Counted from the stretch's first letter, positions 1 to 8,663 are shown. The stretch is DNA of 64,000 nt from Candidatus Promineofilum glycogenicum (GCA_016707605.1 JADJHJ010000015.1:62001-126000), one strand, 5' to 3'. Made by a program: numbers and translations. The notes: a model not told the origin generated them from the sequence alone.

Positions 1-1285
1 ACATCAGATCGAGATCATCCTCGATCCCGGCGACACCATTCAAGACGGCGACGTTGATCCCGCCAACAACCGGGTGACGCTAAACACAACGGTGGAAGTG
101 GCTTCGGGTCAGGCGGCGCTGGACGCGGCGGCGACCTGGCAGACGACGGAGATCGCCTGCTGCTTCGTCCACGTCGTCAGCGACACGGCCGCGGCGCGCG
201 ACCTGCCGACGCTGCTGCCGCTGCTCGAATCGGCCGTCGTTCAATCGGCCAACCGCATGGCCATTCGGCCCAGCCAGAAGCTGAACGTCTATCTGATCGA
301 CCGCATTGTCGGCCAGGGTGGCTTTGCCGGCACCGACATGGTCGTTTCCTACGTTGACCGTCGCTACGCCGGCGGCAGCGTCTATGAGCTACTGGTGCAC
401 GAGGCGACCCACATCCTGGATCAGCAGTTCGCCCCCCGGCGCATCACCTTCCTGGCCGAAGGGTTGGCCGTGTGGGCCAGCGGCGGCCACTACAAGGCCG
501 AAGACCTGAACCAGCGCGCGGCGGCGCTACTGGCCACCGGCAGCTACGTCCCGCTGGCGCAGTTGATCGATGACTTCTACCCGGTGCAGCACGAGATCGG
601 TTATCTGGAAGCGGGCGGGTTCGTTACCTATCTGGTGGATCGCGGCGGCTGGAGCCGGTTCAAGGAGTTCTATAGCGACGTCGCCTCCGACGACGGGGCG
701 ACGCTGTCGGCCGCCGTTGACGCCAACCTGCAGGCCTACTATGGCATGACTTTGGCCCAACTCGAGAGCGAATGGCTGGCCGCCCTCCAGAGCCGACCGG
801 CCGACCCGCTCGTGGTCGACGATCTGAAGACCACCGTCCGCTACTATGACGTGGTGCGTCGCTACCAGGCCGCCTATGATCCGACGGCCCACTTCCTGAG
901 CGCCTGGCTGCCCCACCCGAATCAGGTGCGTGAGCTAGGCAACCCGGCCGACCTGACGCGCCGGCCGGAAGAAGAGATCAACATCACCCTGGAAGTGATG
1001 CTCGTCGCCGCCGACACGGCCGCGCGCGCCGGCGACTATAGCCGCGCCAACGTCATCCTCGATAGCGTCGAGAACATCCTCGAAAACGACGGCGCGATCA
1101 TCGACCCGATGGCCACCAGCTATCAGCGGATCGTGCGCGCCGCGGCCGAATACGGCTACGAACTCCACGCCGTCACCCTCGATGGCAACACCGCCCAGGC
1201 CACCGCCACCCAGGCCCCCGACATTCGCCTGAAGAATCTGGTCATGGAGATGCGCGGGCAGGAGTGGGTTATCCTGTCTCACTAG
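1..1285 (+). CDS. Peptidase MA-like zinc metalloprotease domain protein, 5' end outside the window
   Basis: The frame is open from base 2, so the gene starts upstream; a GTG at 74 is only an internal candidate. The protein has a gluzincin-type active site: an HEATH zinc motif followed about 18 residues later by AEGLAVW, which supplies the third ligand in the peptidase MA-like family. A segment rich in Tyr and Trp follows, then a C-terminal region of about 150 residues that ends with a helical repeat-like stretch and a small NTF2-like-looking tail (inference). Such proteins are usually secreted or membrane-anchored, but the N-terminus that would show a signal peptide is missing. The TAG stop at 1283-1285 is also the first three bases of a 78-bp palindromic repeat. 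The family call is fairly secure; the substrate is unknown. Confidence 0.7.
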   Translation, partial: HQIEIILDPGDTIQDGDVDPANNRVTLNTTVEVASGQAALDAAATWQTTEIACCFVHVVSDTAAARDLPTLLPLLESAVVQSANRMAIRPSQKLNVYLIDRIVGQGGFAGTDMVVSYVDRRYAGGSVYELLVHEATHILDQQFAPRRITFLAEGLAVWASGGHYKAEDLNQRAAALLATGSYVPLAQLIDDFYPVQHEIGYLEAGGFVTYLVDRGGWSRFKEFYSDVASDDGATLSAAVDANLQAYYGMTLAQLESEWLAALQSRPADPLVVDDLKTTVRYYDVVRRYQAAYDPTAHFLSAWLPHPNQVRELGNPADLTRRPEEEINITLEVMLVAADTAARAGDYSRANVILDSVENILENDGAIIDPMATSYQRIVRAAAEYGYELHAVTLDGNTAQATATQAPDIRLKNLVMEMRGQEWVILSH

Positions 1286-1360
1286 GGATTAGGGATTAGG
1301 GGCTAGGGATTAGGGAAGAGCGCTCTTCCCTAATCCCTAGCCCCTAATCCCTAATCCCTA
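1283..1360. repeat. Perfect 78-bp palindrome of TAGGGAT words
   Basis: Two 39-base arms are exact reverse complements and meet at AAGAGC/GCTCTT. The arms are built from the word TAGGGAT and variants. The left arm begins with the stop codon of the upstream gene. A shorter relative lies at 36139-36204. It could act as a bidirectional hairpin terminator, but it lacks a T-tract. Confidence 0.9.
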
Positions 1361-1366
1361 TCCCAG

Positions 1367-1394
1367 TTGGACAGCCGCCGATCTGTGCTACAAT
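1367..1394 (+). promoter_or_regulatory. Candidate sigma-70-type promoter for the DUF151 gene
   Basis: TTGGAC at 1367-1372 and TACAAT at 1389-1394 are separated by 16 bases. The expected start near 1401 gives a leader of about 50 bases before the ATG at 1451. It lies just after the palindrome. Confidence 0.5.
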
Positions 1395-1450
1395 TGCCGC
1401 AAACCAAGCTCCACCACCGTGGAGTGTAGCGAACGCGCGAGGGATCGCCC

Positions 1451-1981
1451 ATGATCGAGGTTGTGATCGACAGCATCCGCATCAGTCTGGTTTCGCAGTA
1501 CCGCATCGTGCTACTGCGCGAGGTGGACAGCGAGCGCCAGCTACCCATCTGGATCGGCCCCTGCGAGGCCGACGCCATCACCATCGAGTTGCAGGACGTC
1601 AAGGTGGCCCGACCGCTGACGCAGGACTTACTCAGGAACGTCATCAGCGAACTGGGCGGCACCGTGTCGCACGTGCTGATCAAGGAACTGAATGAGAGCG
1701 TCTTCCACGCCCGGTTGTTCATCAGCATTCAGGGCGAGCGCGAGCCGCGCGAGATCGACTGCCGGCCGTCCGACGCCATCGCCCTGGCCGTGCGGGCCAA
1801 GGTGCCGATCTTCATCGCCGAAGAAGTGATGGACGTGGCCGGGGTGGAACCGGAGCCGGACTTGCAGGAAGCGGCGCAGGGCCAGAGCGGCGAGGCGGCC
1901 GACGTTGGCAAGCTCGACGCCTTCAGCGACTTTCTGGACACGCTCGACTTCGACGACTTCGACGAAAGTAACCGGTCTTAG
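1451..1981 (+). CDS. Bifunctional nuclease (BFN/DUF151) domain protein
   Basis: This 176-residue protein carries the DUF151 signature across residues 1-130: an N-terminal strand MIEVVIDSIRIS, the block LPIWIGPCEADAI, the block RPLTQDLL, and CRPSDAIALAVR. Family members characterised in plants have DNase and RNase activity; in bacteria the role is mostly unproven. The last 45 residues are acidic and rich in Asp and Phe (DFLDTLDFDDFDE), which suggests a flexible tail. It has its own promoter candidate upstream and a strong terminator downstream, so it is probably monocistronic. The domain call is confident; the cellular role is not. Confidence 0.88.
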   Translation: MIEVVIDSIRISLVSQYRIVLLREVDSERQLPIWIGPCEADAITIELQDVKVARPLTQDLLRNVISELGGTVSHVLIKELNESVFHARLFISIQGEREPREIDCRPSDAIALAVRAKVPIFIAEEVMDVAGVEPEPDLQEAAQGQSGEAADVGKLDAFSDFLDTLDFDDFDESNRS

Positions 1982-2041
1982 GCGCGCCGCGCGTCCGGCG
2001 CGCCCCCTGGCCGGTGGCCCGAACCGTTGCGGTTCGTTGGT

Positions 2042-2074
2042 AACGTGAAACGGTTCCCGTTTCACGTTTTGTTT
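2042..2074 (+). terminator. Rho-independent terminator after the DUF151 gene
   Basis: A 10-bp stem AACGTGAAAC / GTTTCACGTT with a 7-base loop is followed by TTGTTTT. It ends about 20 bases before the dnaB start and separates the two transcription units. Confidence 0.8.
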
Positions 2075-2093
2075 TGCGGCTGATTGTGCGGCT

Positions 2094-4724
2094 ATGGACA
2101 CGATAGAAGAACGCCTGCCCCCCCACAGCATCGAAGCCGAAGAGGCCGTCCTCGGCTCGCTGCTCATCGATCCCGACTCGCTCTTCGAGGTCTCGAACTT
2201 CCTGCGCGCCGACGCCTTCTATCGCGCCCAGAACCGCTGGATCTATGAGGCGATGCTGGGCCTCAGCGACCAGCGCGTGCCGCTCGACGTGGTGACACTG
2301 ATCGAGGAGTTGCGGCGGCGCGAGCGGCTGGAGGAGATCGGCGGCGAGAGCACGGTCATCGGCCTGCTCAACGCCGTGCCCACGTCGATCAACGTCGAGG
2401 CCTACGGCAAGATGGTCGAGGCCGCCGCCATTCGCCGCAAGCTCATCCTGGCCGCCGGCTCCATCGCCAAGCTGGCCTATAACGAAGCCGAGGACATCAA
2501 CGTTGTCCTCGACCGCTCCGAGCACACCCTGTTCAGCATCAGCGAGCAGCGCACGACACGCGACCTGCAACCGGTGCGCGACATCGCCGGGGCCTACCTG
2601 GAGCGGATGGAGTTGCTGCGCGAGCGCGGCGACGAGTTCATCGGCGTGCCCACCGGCTTCAGCGACCTGGACAAGATGCTCAGCGGGCTGAACAAGTCCG
2701 ACCTGGTCATCGTCGCCGCCCGGCCGGGCATGGGCAAGACGGCGCTGGAGATCTCCATCGCCCTCAACGCCGCCCGGCGCTATGACAAGCGCGTGGCCAT
2801 GTTCAACCTGGAGATGTCGGGCGAGCAGTTGTTGCAGCGCATGATCGCCGCCGAGACGCGCATTGACTCGCAGCGGCTGCGGCGCGGCGATCTGGCCGAC
2901 CACGAGTGGGGCATCTTCCTGGAGGCGCTCGGCCGCCTGTCGGAGACGCGCATCTACATTGACGACACGCCCTCCATCTCGCCCATGCAACTGCGCACCA
3001 AGTGCCGCCGCCTCTATGCCGAGCACGGGCTGGACCTGGTGATGATCGACTACCTGCAACTGATGCAGGCCGAGCGCCCGTCGAACAACCGCGTGCAGGA
3101 AGTCAGCGAGATTTCGCGCGAACTGAAAGGGCTGGCCCGCGAGCTGGACGTGCCCGTGCTGGCCGCCGCCCAGCTCAGCCGCGCCGTGGAGAGCCGGCAG
3201 AACAAGCGGCCGCAGTTGTCGGATTTACGCGATAGTGGCTGCCTGACTGGCGACACGCTGGTCACGCTGGCCGACTCCGGCCAACGCGTGGCCATGCGCG
3301 ACCTGGCCGGACGCCAGGGGTTTGATGTCTGGGCGCTCAATCCGGCCACATATCAGATCGAGCGGGCGACCGTCACCCGCGCCTTCTCCACCGGCGTGAA
3401 GCAAACCTATCGGTTGACCACCCGTCTCGGCCGAACGGTTCGCGCCACCGGCAACCATCTCTTCCTGACAATTGAAGGCTGGCGCCCGCTTGACGAACTG
3501 GCCGCCGGGGTTCACATCGCGCTGCCCAGAGCCATTGAGCCGGGAACAGTCAGCACTCTGAGCGAGGCCGAATTAGCCTTGCTAGGGCATCTAATTGGCG
3601 ATGGCTGTACGCTGCCGCATCACGCCATTCAGTACACGACAAAAGAACCGGCACTGGCTGAGGGCGTTATGTCGTTAGCCACAACAGTCTTCGGCGATCA
3701 GATTCAACCGCGCGTTAGACAAGAACGTACCTGGCACCAGGTCTATCTGGCGTCGGCGCGCCATCTGACACACGGAAAACGCAACCCGATTAGCGCCTGG
3801 CTTGATGAATTGGGCGTCTGGGGCCTGCGATCCTATGAAAAGCGGGTGCCGGAACTGGTTTTCCAGCAAAGCGCTTTGGGAATAGCCACGTTCCTGCGCC
3901 ACCTGTGGAGCACCGACGGCTGTATGCGCATGACGTGGGGTAAATCGCCACGACCGGCTATCTTTTACGCGACGAGCAGTGAACGATTGGCGCGCGATGT
4001 TCAGTCACTTCTTCTGCGCCTGGGCATCACGGCCAATATGAAGTTGGTGTCGCAAGGCGAAAAGGGACGGCCGCAATATCATGTGATTGTTACCGGCCAC
4101 AACGATGTTGTCCGCTTTGCCGATCAAATAGGCGCGACCACAGCAGAGAGGAGTAGCCGTCTGCGCGAAATTATGCACTTCCTGGATGGTCGCCAGAGCA
4201 ACACAAATCGGGACGTTATCCCGCAGGCCGTGTGGAATCTGCACGTGCGGCCTGCCATGAGCGAGACTGGAGTGAGCCATCGCCAACTCTATGCTGAAAT
4301 TGGGGCAGCTTATAGTGGCATGACGCTTCTGAAGCAAAACCTGAGCCGCGAACGGGCCATGCGAGTCGCTCAGGCAACACACTCGGCCGAATTGCAAACG
4401 CTGGCCACGAGCAACGTGTATTGGGATCAGATCGCGACCATTGAACCGGATGCTATAGAAGAGGTGTTCGACCTGACTGTGCCCGGCCCGCATAACTTCA
4501 TCGCCAACGACATCATCGTCCACAACTCCATCGAGCAGGACGCCGACGTCGTCATGTTCATCTACCGCGACGACTACTATAATCCCGACAACTCCGAGCG
4601 GCCCAATATCGCCGAGATCAACGTCGCCAAGCACCGCAACGGCCCGACCGGCTCGATTGACCTGTTCTGGCATGGCAAGCTGGCCATGTTCCGTAATCTG
4701 CATCGGCAGGAAATCGAGTTGTAG
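2094..4724 (+). CDS. dnaB: Replicative DNA helicase DnaB containing an intein
   Basis: DnaB unwinds DNA ahead of the fork as a hexamer. The 876-residue precursor has the N-terminal DnaB domain (residues 1-165), a RecA-like ATPase with Walker A PGMGKTAL near residues 211-218, and the DYLQLM strand near 318. At residue 383 the host sequence SDLRDSG is interrupted by an intein of 429 residues and resumes as SIEQDADVVMFIYRDDYY. Without it the mature helicase would be about 447 residues, the normal length. The intein region has lower GC and different codon use. The gene opens a cluster with a DnaD-like and a DnaC-like gene, which fits helicase loading. The stop codon TAG lies inside a palindromic repeat. 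Confidence 0.97.
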   Translation: MDTIEERLPPHSIEAEEAVLGSLLIDPDSLFEVSNFLRADAFYRAQNRWIYEAMLGLSDQRVPLDVVTLIEELRRRERLEEIGGESTVIGLLNAVPTSINVEAYGKMVEAAAIRRKLILAAGSIAKLAYNEAEDINVVLDRSEHTLFSISEQRTTRDLQPVRDIAGAYLERMELLRERGDEFIGVPTGFSDLDKMLSGLNKSDLVIVAARPGMGKTALEISIALNAARRYDKRVAMFNLEMSGEQLLQRMIAAETRIDSQRLRRGDLADHEWGIFLEALGRLSETRIYIDDTPSISPMQLRTKCRRLYAEHGLDLVMIDYLQLMQAERPSNNRVQEVSEISRELKGLARELDVPVLAAAQLSRAVESRQNKRPQLSDLRDSGCLTGDTLVTLADSGQRVAMRDLAGRQGFDVWALNPATYQIERATVTRAFSTGVKQTYRLTTRLGRTVRATGNHLFLTIEGWRPLDELAAGVHIALPRAIEPGTVSTLSEAELALLGHLIGDGCTLPHHAIQYTTKEPALAEGVMSLATTVFGDQIQPRVRQERTWHQVYLASARHLTHGKRNPISAWLDELGVWGLRSYEKRVPELVFQQSALGIATFLRHLWSTDGCMRMTWGKSPRPAIFYATSSERLARDVQSLLLRLGITANMKLVSQGEKGRPQYHVIVTGHNDVVRFADQIGATTAERSSRLREIMHFLDGRQSNTNRDVIPQAVWNLHVRPAMSETGVSHRQLYAEIGAAYSGMTLLKQNLSRERAMRVAQATHSAELQTLATSNVYWDQIATIEPDAIEEVFDLTVPGPHNFIANDIIVHNSIEQDADVVMFIYRDDYYNPDNSERPNIAEINVAKHRNGPTGSIDLFWHGKLAMFRNLHRQEIEL
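3240..4526 (+). other. DnaB intein with DOD (LAGLIDADG-type) homing endonuclease domain
   Basis: The element encodes 429 residues from Cys1 (CLTGDTLV, block A) to the C-terminal HN followed by extein Ser. The block B His lies in ATGNHLFLT. Endonuclease blocks are LLGHLIGDG (about intein residue 112) and FLRHLWSTDG (about 218), each with the acidic residue expected for catalysis. The C-terminal splice block is VFDLTVPGPHNFIANDIIVHN-like. All splicing residues are present, so self-splicing and homing are plausible. It is inserted at the same SDLRxSG/SIEQDAD position as the known cyanobacterial DnaB intein. Its A/T-richer codons suggest acquisition by transfer. Confidence 0.95.
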
Positions 4725-4765
4725 CGCGGGTTGGCAACCCGCGGCGGGTCACTAACCCGCGCTAC
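4721..4765. repeat. Inverted repeat GTAGCGCGGGTT...AACCCGCGCTAC
   Basis: Twelve-base arms enclose a second GCGGGT hairpin. The dnaB stop (4722-4724) is part of the left arm. A related element with the same GTAGCGC...GCTAC ends is at 61521-61565. Confidence 0.85.
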
Positions 4766-4784
4766 AAGAGGACAAGAGGACGCC

Positions 4785-5513
4785 ATGACGACAAGGGCTT
4801 CTATGCAGGGCTTCGCCGGCTTCCCCGATGGGATGCGACGGGCGACGCCGATTCCCAATCTGTTCTTCAGCGATCTGCTGCCCACCATCGACAACATGGC
4901 TGAACTTAAGGTGACGCTTTACGCCTTCTGGGCGCTGGGGCAGCGCGAGGGGACGGTGCGCTATCTGCGCCTGACCGACTTCATGAACGACCCGGTGCTG
5001 CTCAAGGCGATGGGCGGGCCGAGCATCCAGAGCGGCGTCGATGCCCTGCTAGACGGCGTGGAGCGAGCTGTGGCCCGCGGCACGTTCCTGAAGGTGGACG
5101 TGGAGGGCGTCGATGGGCAGATGGAGCTGTACTTCCTGAACACCGAGAAGGGGCGGGCGGCCGTCGAGGGCATTAGTCGCGGCGAATGGCGGCCGTCGCC
5201 CGACGATGAACAGCCCATCACTTTGCTCATCGAGCGGCCGAACATCTTCGTCCTCTATGAGCAGAACATCGGCGCGCTGACGCCGATGATCGCCGAAGAA
5301 CTGCGCGAGGCGGAGAAGACCTACCCGCCACGCTGGATCGAAGAGGCCATCAAGCTGGCCATCACCAACAACGTACGCCGCTGGCGCTACGTCCAGAGCA
5401 TTCTGGAGCGCTGGCGCGTGGAAGGGAGAAAAGATGCGCTCGGTCAACGAGATACTCAACGGAACCTCCAACGGCAAATTCCGTCCGAGTATGACGACAT
5501 CATCCAGCGCTGA
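4785..5513 (+). CDS. DnaD-like replication initiation protein
   Basis: The ATG at 4785 follows AGAGGACAAGAGGA and is preferred over a GTG-type start at 4731, which would translate the palindromic repeat. The 242-residue product starts with a helical N-terminal region (FFSDLLPTIDNMAELKVTLYAFW) and ends with a DnaD/DnaB_2-type C-terminal domain: IAEELREAEKTYPP, EEAIKLAITNNVRRWRY and SILERWRVEG. DnaD proteins remodel origin DNA and help recruit the helicase loader in Firmicutes. Its position directly between dnaB and a DnaC-like loader fits that role here. The next gene starts inside its last 80 bases. Confidence 0.8.
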   Translation: MTTRASMQGFAGFPDGMRRATPIPNLFFSDLLPTIDNMAELKVTLYAFWALGQREGTVRYLRLTDFMNDPVLLKAMGGPSIQSGVDALLDGVERAVARGTFLKVDVEGVDGQMELYFLNTEKGRAAVEGISRGEWRPSPDDEQPITLLIERPNIFVLYEQNIGALTPMIAEELREAEKTYPPRWIEEAIKLAITNNVRRWRYVQSILERWRVEGRKDALGQRDTQRNLQRQIPSEYDDIIQR

Positions 5514-6975
5514 GCCGCCGGCCGGGCGCGATGACGGCGGCATCGGCAAGCCCGACTGCCCCCATTGCGAGGGGCTGGGCTACGTCGTGCCCGACGTGGG
5601 GCCGGAAGACCCCGGCTTCGGCCGCGCCGTGCCCTGCGTCTGTCGCGCCGCCGAGATGGAGCGCACCCGGCTGGATAACCTGATGAGTCTCAATCAGGCC
5701 GGTTTTCTGGAAGGGATGACGTTTGATGGCTTTATCACCGAGACGGGCAGTCTGACCGCCAACGAGAAGATCAGCCTCCAAATCGCCAAGCGCGAGGCGC
5801 GGGCCTTCGCCGAAAGCCCGGCCGGCTGGCTGCTGCTCCGGGGCGGCTATGGCTGCGGCAAGACGCATCTGGCCGCGGCCATTGCCAACTACCGGCTGCA
5901 ACAGGGCCAACTGGCCCTGTTTCTGACGACGCCCGACCTGCTTGACCACCTGCGAGGCGCCTTTGGCCCCGATTCAACCGTCAGCTATGACGAACGTTTC
6001 GAGCAGGTGCGCAACACCCCGCTGCTCATCCTCGACGACTTCGGCACACAGAGCAACACGGCCTGGGCCGAGGAAAAGCTCTATCAGATTATCAACCACC
6101 GCTATGCGCTGCGCCTGCCGACGGTCATCACCACCAACCTGGATGAAGACGAACTTGAGCCGCGCCTGCGCTCGCGCCTGGGCCACGTCGGCCAGCAGGG
6201 CGTTGTGAAGCTGATCCACATTCGGGCGCGCGATTATCGTCTCGGCACGCATCAGTCTGACCTATCGACGCTGGGCCTCCACGGCGACAAGACGTTCGAG
6301 TCGTTTGACCTGCGCGAGAACGAACTGCCGCGGCCGCAGGGGGACAACCTGCGCCGGGCGCTGGAGCTGGCCGTGTCCTTTGCCGACGACCCCAAGGATT
6401 GGCTGGTGTTCAACAGCGTGGCCTATGGCAACGGCAAGACCCATCTGGCGGCGGCCATCGCCAACTATCGCACCAACACCGGCGAGCCGGCGCTGTTCGT
6501 CGTCGTGCCCGACCTGCTCGACCACCTGCGGGCGTCGTTCAACCCGGCCAGCAACGTCCGGATGGACAAGCGCTTCGACGAGGTCAAGACCGCGCCGCTG
6601 CTGGTGCTCGACGACCTGGGTACGGAGAGCGCCACGGCCTGGGCGCGCGAGAAGCTGTACCAGTTGTTCAACTACCGCTACAACGCCCGGCTGCCAACCG
6701 TCATCACCACGGCCGTGCCCGTTGAGGAGCTCGACCCGCGCCTGGCCTCGCGCATGCTCGACGGCATCCGCTGCACCTTCTTCGTCATCGAAGCGCCGAG
6801 CTATCGGGGGAAGAGTTCGCGGGGGCGGCGGGGGCGGCGCGACGAGGGTAATGGAGGCAACATGGGCCGCTTCGTGCCCGATTGCTTCACGGGGGGGGGG
6901 TGGGGCCGGGCGCGAGGCGGCCGGGGGGGGGGGGGCCGGGGGGGGTGGTGGGGGGGGACTGCACCCGGCATATAG
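5434..6975 (+). CDS. DnaC/DnaI-like helicase loader with two tandem AAA+ domains
   Basis: The start is ATG 5434 behind GGGAGAAAAG, overlapping the DnaD-like gene. Residues 41-70 form a zinc-finger-like segment (C42, C45, C68, C70). AAA+ domain 1 has Walker A GGYGCGKTH (about residues 136-144) and Walker B LLILDDFG (about 197). Domain 2 has Walker A AYGNGKTHL (about 329) and Walker B LLVLDDLG (about 389). The domains share long matching blocks (HLAAAIANYR, PDLLDHLR, TAWAxEKLYQ), so they arose by duplication. Known DnaC/DnaI loaders have one AAA+ domain. The last 50 residues are encoded by extreme G-runs (6891-6957), so the true C-terminus and frame are uncertain. Confidence 0.8.
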   Translation: MRSVNEILNGTSNGKFRPSMTTSSSAEPPAGRDDGGIGKPDCPHCEGLGYVVPDVGPEDPGFGRAVPCVCRAAEMERTRLDNLMSLNQAGFLEGMTFDGFITETGSLTANEKISLQIAKREARAFAESPAGWLLLRGGYGCGKTHLAAAIANYRLQQGQLALFLTTPDLLDHLRGAFGPDSTVSYDERFEQVRNTPLLILDDFGTQSNTAWAEEKLYQIINHRYALRLPTVITTNLDEDELEPRLRSRLGHVGQQGVVKLIHIRARDYRLGTHQSDLSTLGLHGDKTFESFDLRENELPRPQGDNLRRALELAVSFADDPKDWLVFNSVAYGNGKTHLAAAIANYRTNTGEPALFVVVPDLLDHLRASFNPASNVRMDKRFDEVKTAPLLVLDDLGTESATAWAREKLYQLFNYRYNARLPTVITTAVPVEELDPRLASRMLDGIRCTFFVIEAPSYRGKSSRGRRGRRDEGNGGNMGRFVPDCFTGGGWGRARGGRGGGGRGGWWGGTAPGI

Positions 6976-7037
6976 GTCGGGTTAGCAGTAATGTCTGTGG
7001 TACAATGCGGGCACCCTGAGATAAGGAAGCTAGGCGC

Positions 7038-7460
7038 ATGTCTATAATGATCCCGATCTCATCAGAAACCTACCGCCTGCTAAAGCGGCGGGCGACGGAG
7101 GCGAACGCGACGCCGGAGCAACTGGCCGAGGCCGCGATTCGCTTGCAGTTTGGCAATACGCCTCATATCGAGCAGCGGGACACGCCAGCCGGCCCACGGG
7201 CTATGATTCGCGGCACGCGGGTAGCTGTAGCGCACGTGGCTGGCTTTCTGGATGGCGGGTTTTCGGTGGAGGAGATCGTGTCCGAGGCGCTGCCGGATGT
7301 GCCGCCCGCGGCCATTTATGAGGCTCTGGCCTATTACTACGAACATCAAGCTGAGATCGAGGCCGATTGGGCCGCCAATGAACAGGAAGCTGGGTTGGCT
7401 GAACTGCGTCAGCAGCTTTTGCCAGAACAACTGGCCCGCTTTAGGGGTCAGACGGTGTGA
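7038..7460 (+). CDS. DUF433 domain protein, antitoxin-like
   Basis: The 140-residue product has a short N-terminal helix region (ISSETYRLLKRRATEANATPEQLAEAAI) like a ribbon-helix-helix or VapB tail, then a DUF433 core: RAMIRGTRVAVAHVAGFLDGGFSVEEI and PDVPPAAIYEALAYYY. DUF433 proteins are commonly antitoxins for PIN-domain toxins of the VapC45/DUF5615 type. No toxin gene follows; the next gene is osmC, so this looks like an orphan. The ATG is preceded by TAAGGAAG. A TACAAT hexamer lies at 7001-7006, but no good -35 box is in register. Confidence 0.8.
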   Translation: MSIMIPISSETYRLLKRRATEANATPEQLAEAAIRLQFGNTPHIEQRDTPAGPRAMIRGTRVAVAHVAGFLDGGFSVEEIVSEALPDVPPAAIYEALAYYYEHQAEIEADWAANEQEAGLAELRQQLLPEQLARFRGQTV

Positions 7461-7552
7461 CGCTTCGCATCCTGCTGGACTAATGAATCCACCTCGTCAC
7501 CAATTGTCCAACAATAACTATCTAGTTTGAACCTAAAAAGGAGAGTAACTAC

Positions 7553-7975
7553 ATGCCAATTCGTCACGCACAAGCCCAATGGCAGGGTACGTTGAAAGAG
7601 GGTGCAGGCACGCTGAAGCTGGAAAGTGGCGCGTTCGAGGGGCCTTACACCTGGGCCGACCGCTTCGCCGACGGCGGCGGGGCCAACCCGGAGGAGCTGA
7701 TCGGCGCGGCCCATGCCAGCTGCTACAGCATGTTCCTCTCGGCCGTGCTGACCCGCAACAAGGTTCCGCCGACGCGCATTGACACGAGCGCCGCCGTCCA
7801 CCTGGAGGACGGCCCGACCATCACCCGCATCGTCCTCGACGTGGAAGCGGTCGTGCCCGGTCTGGACGAGGCCACCTTCCAGGAGTACGCCGCGGAAGCC
7901 AAGGCCAAGTGCCCGGTATCGAAGGCGCTGGCCGGCGGGCCGGAGATTGTGCTGAACGCGCGGTTGGTTGACTAA
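7553..7975 (+). CDS. osmC: OsmC/Ohr-family hydroperoxide reductase
   Basis: The 140-residue product matches OsmC in length and carries both redox cysteines: C57 in AAHASCYSMFLS and C120 in AKCPVSKAL. The Glu/Arg-containing active-site region and the NPEELIGAAHASC block are typical of the OsmC subgroup. The family reduces organic hydroperoxides in the cytoplasm using dihydrolipoyl or thiol donors. A strong Shine-Dalgarno (AAAAAGGAGAG) precedes the ATG. A terminator follows 32 bases after the stop, so it is probably a single-gene unit. Confidence 0.92.
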   Translation: MPIRHAQAQWQGTLKEGAGTLKLESGAFEGPYTWADRFADGGGANPEELIGAAHASCYSMFLSAVLTRNKVPPTRIDTSAAVHLEDGPTITRIVLDVEAVVPGLDEATFQEYAAEAKAKCPVSKALAGGPEIVLNARLVD

Positions 7976-8007
7976 ATAGACCGCCAACTGTTAGTACCAA
8001 GAAAGGT

Positions 8008-8038
8008 AAGGCCCGACCCATGAGTGGTTGGGCCTTTT
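8008..8038 (+). terminator. Rho-independent terminator after osmC
   Basis: AAGGCCCGACC pairs with GGTTGGGCCTT (one G-T pair) across a 7-base loop and is followed by TT. Confidence 0.65.
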
Positions 8039-8107
8039 GGATGAAGGCTGGTTGTAATTGAGGCAGGGCTGTGTTAGCCTACTCAGTAAGCTGGTGGGGC
8101 AAGAACG

Positions 8108-8386
8108 ATGTCATTGCGCTTCATATGGGACGAGCAGAAAGCCCTGGCCAACGAACGCAAGCACGATGTTGACTTCTTCGAGGCACAAACAGTATTTGGC
8201 GACCCGAACAGTGTCACCCTTCTTGATGAAGAGCATTCGAGCATAGAGGATCGGTTCATTGATCTAGGCCTCTCGAACAGGGGGCGGCTACTTATCGTAG
8301 TCTATACCGAAAGAGAGACAGACATCAGGCTCATTAGTTGTCGCGAAGCGACCCCGGAAGAAAGAAGGAAATATGAGCAAAGGTAA
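8108..8386 (+). CDS. brnT: BrnT-family toxin (DUF497)
   Basis: The 92-residue protein has the BrnT fold signature: IWDEQKALANERKHDVDFFEA at the N-terminus, the central DRFIDLGLSNRGRLLIVVYTE, and the terminal RLISCREATPEERRKYEQ. BrnT is a RelE-like ribonuclease that inhibits growth when free. It overlaps the next gene by 14 bases, the usual toxin-first arrangement of BrnTA loci. The start follows GGTGGGGCAAGAACG. The family call is secure; activity in this organism is inferred. Confidence 0.92.
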   Translation: MSLRFIWDEQKALANERKHDVDFFEAQTVFGDPNSVTLLDEEHSSIEDRFIDLGLSNRGRLLIVVYTERETDIRLISCREATPEERRKYEQR

Positions 8387-8663
8387 CGCTGAAGAGTTAG
8401 ATGACGGCATGCAGGCGGAGTACGACTTCAGTAAAGGTGTGCGGGGCAAGCATGCGGCTTCCTATCAGCAAGGCTATCGGATCACTATCCATCGTATGGA
8501 TGGTACGGTAGAAGAGCATGACTACACATTGCCGGAAGGCGTTGTTGCTCTCGACCCCGACGTTCGTGCTTACTTCCCAGACACAGCATCCGTTAACAAC
8601 GCTCTGCGCGGCCTTATCGAGTTAATCCCGCGCCTTCCATCTCTCCAGGAACTCCGCAAGTGA
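8373..8663 (+). CDS. Cognate BrnA-like antitoxin of the BrnT toxin
   Basis: This 96-residue protein is translated from an ATG inside the 3' end of brnT. It contains YDFSKGVRGKHAASYQQGY and PEGVVALDPDVRAYFPDTASVNNALRGLIELIP. This family is often found directly after BrnT genes, particularly in cyanobacteria (general knowledge). The C-terminal SVNNALRGLIELI helix pair resembles the DNA-binding end of a ribbon-helix-helix antitoxin. The conserved overlap and order support the antitoxin role; binding has not been shown from sequence. Confidence 0.78.
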   Translation: MSKGNAEELDDGMQAEYDFSKGVRGKHAASYQQGYRITIHRMDGTVEEHDYTLPEGVVALDPDVRAYFPDTASVNNALRGLIELIPRLPSLQELRK

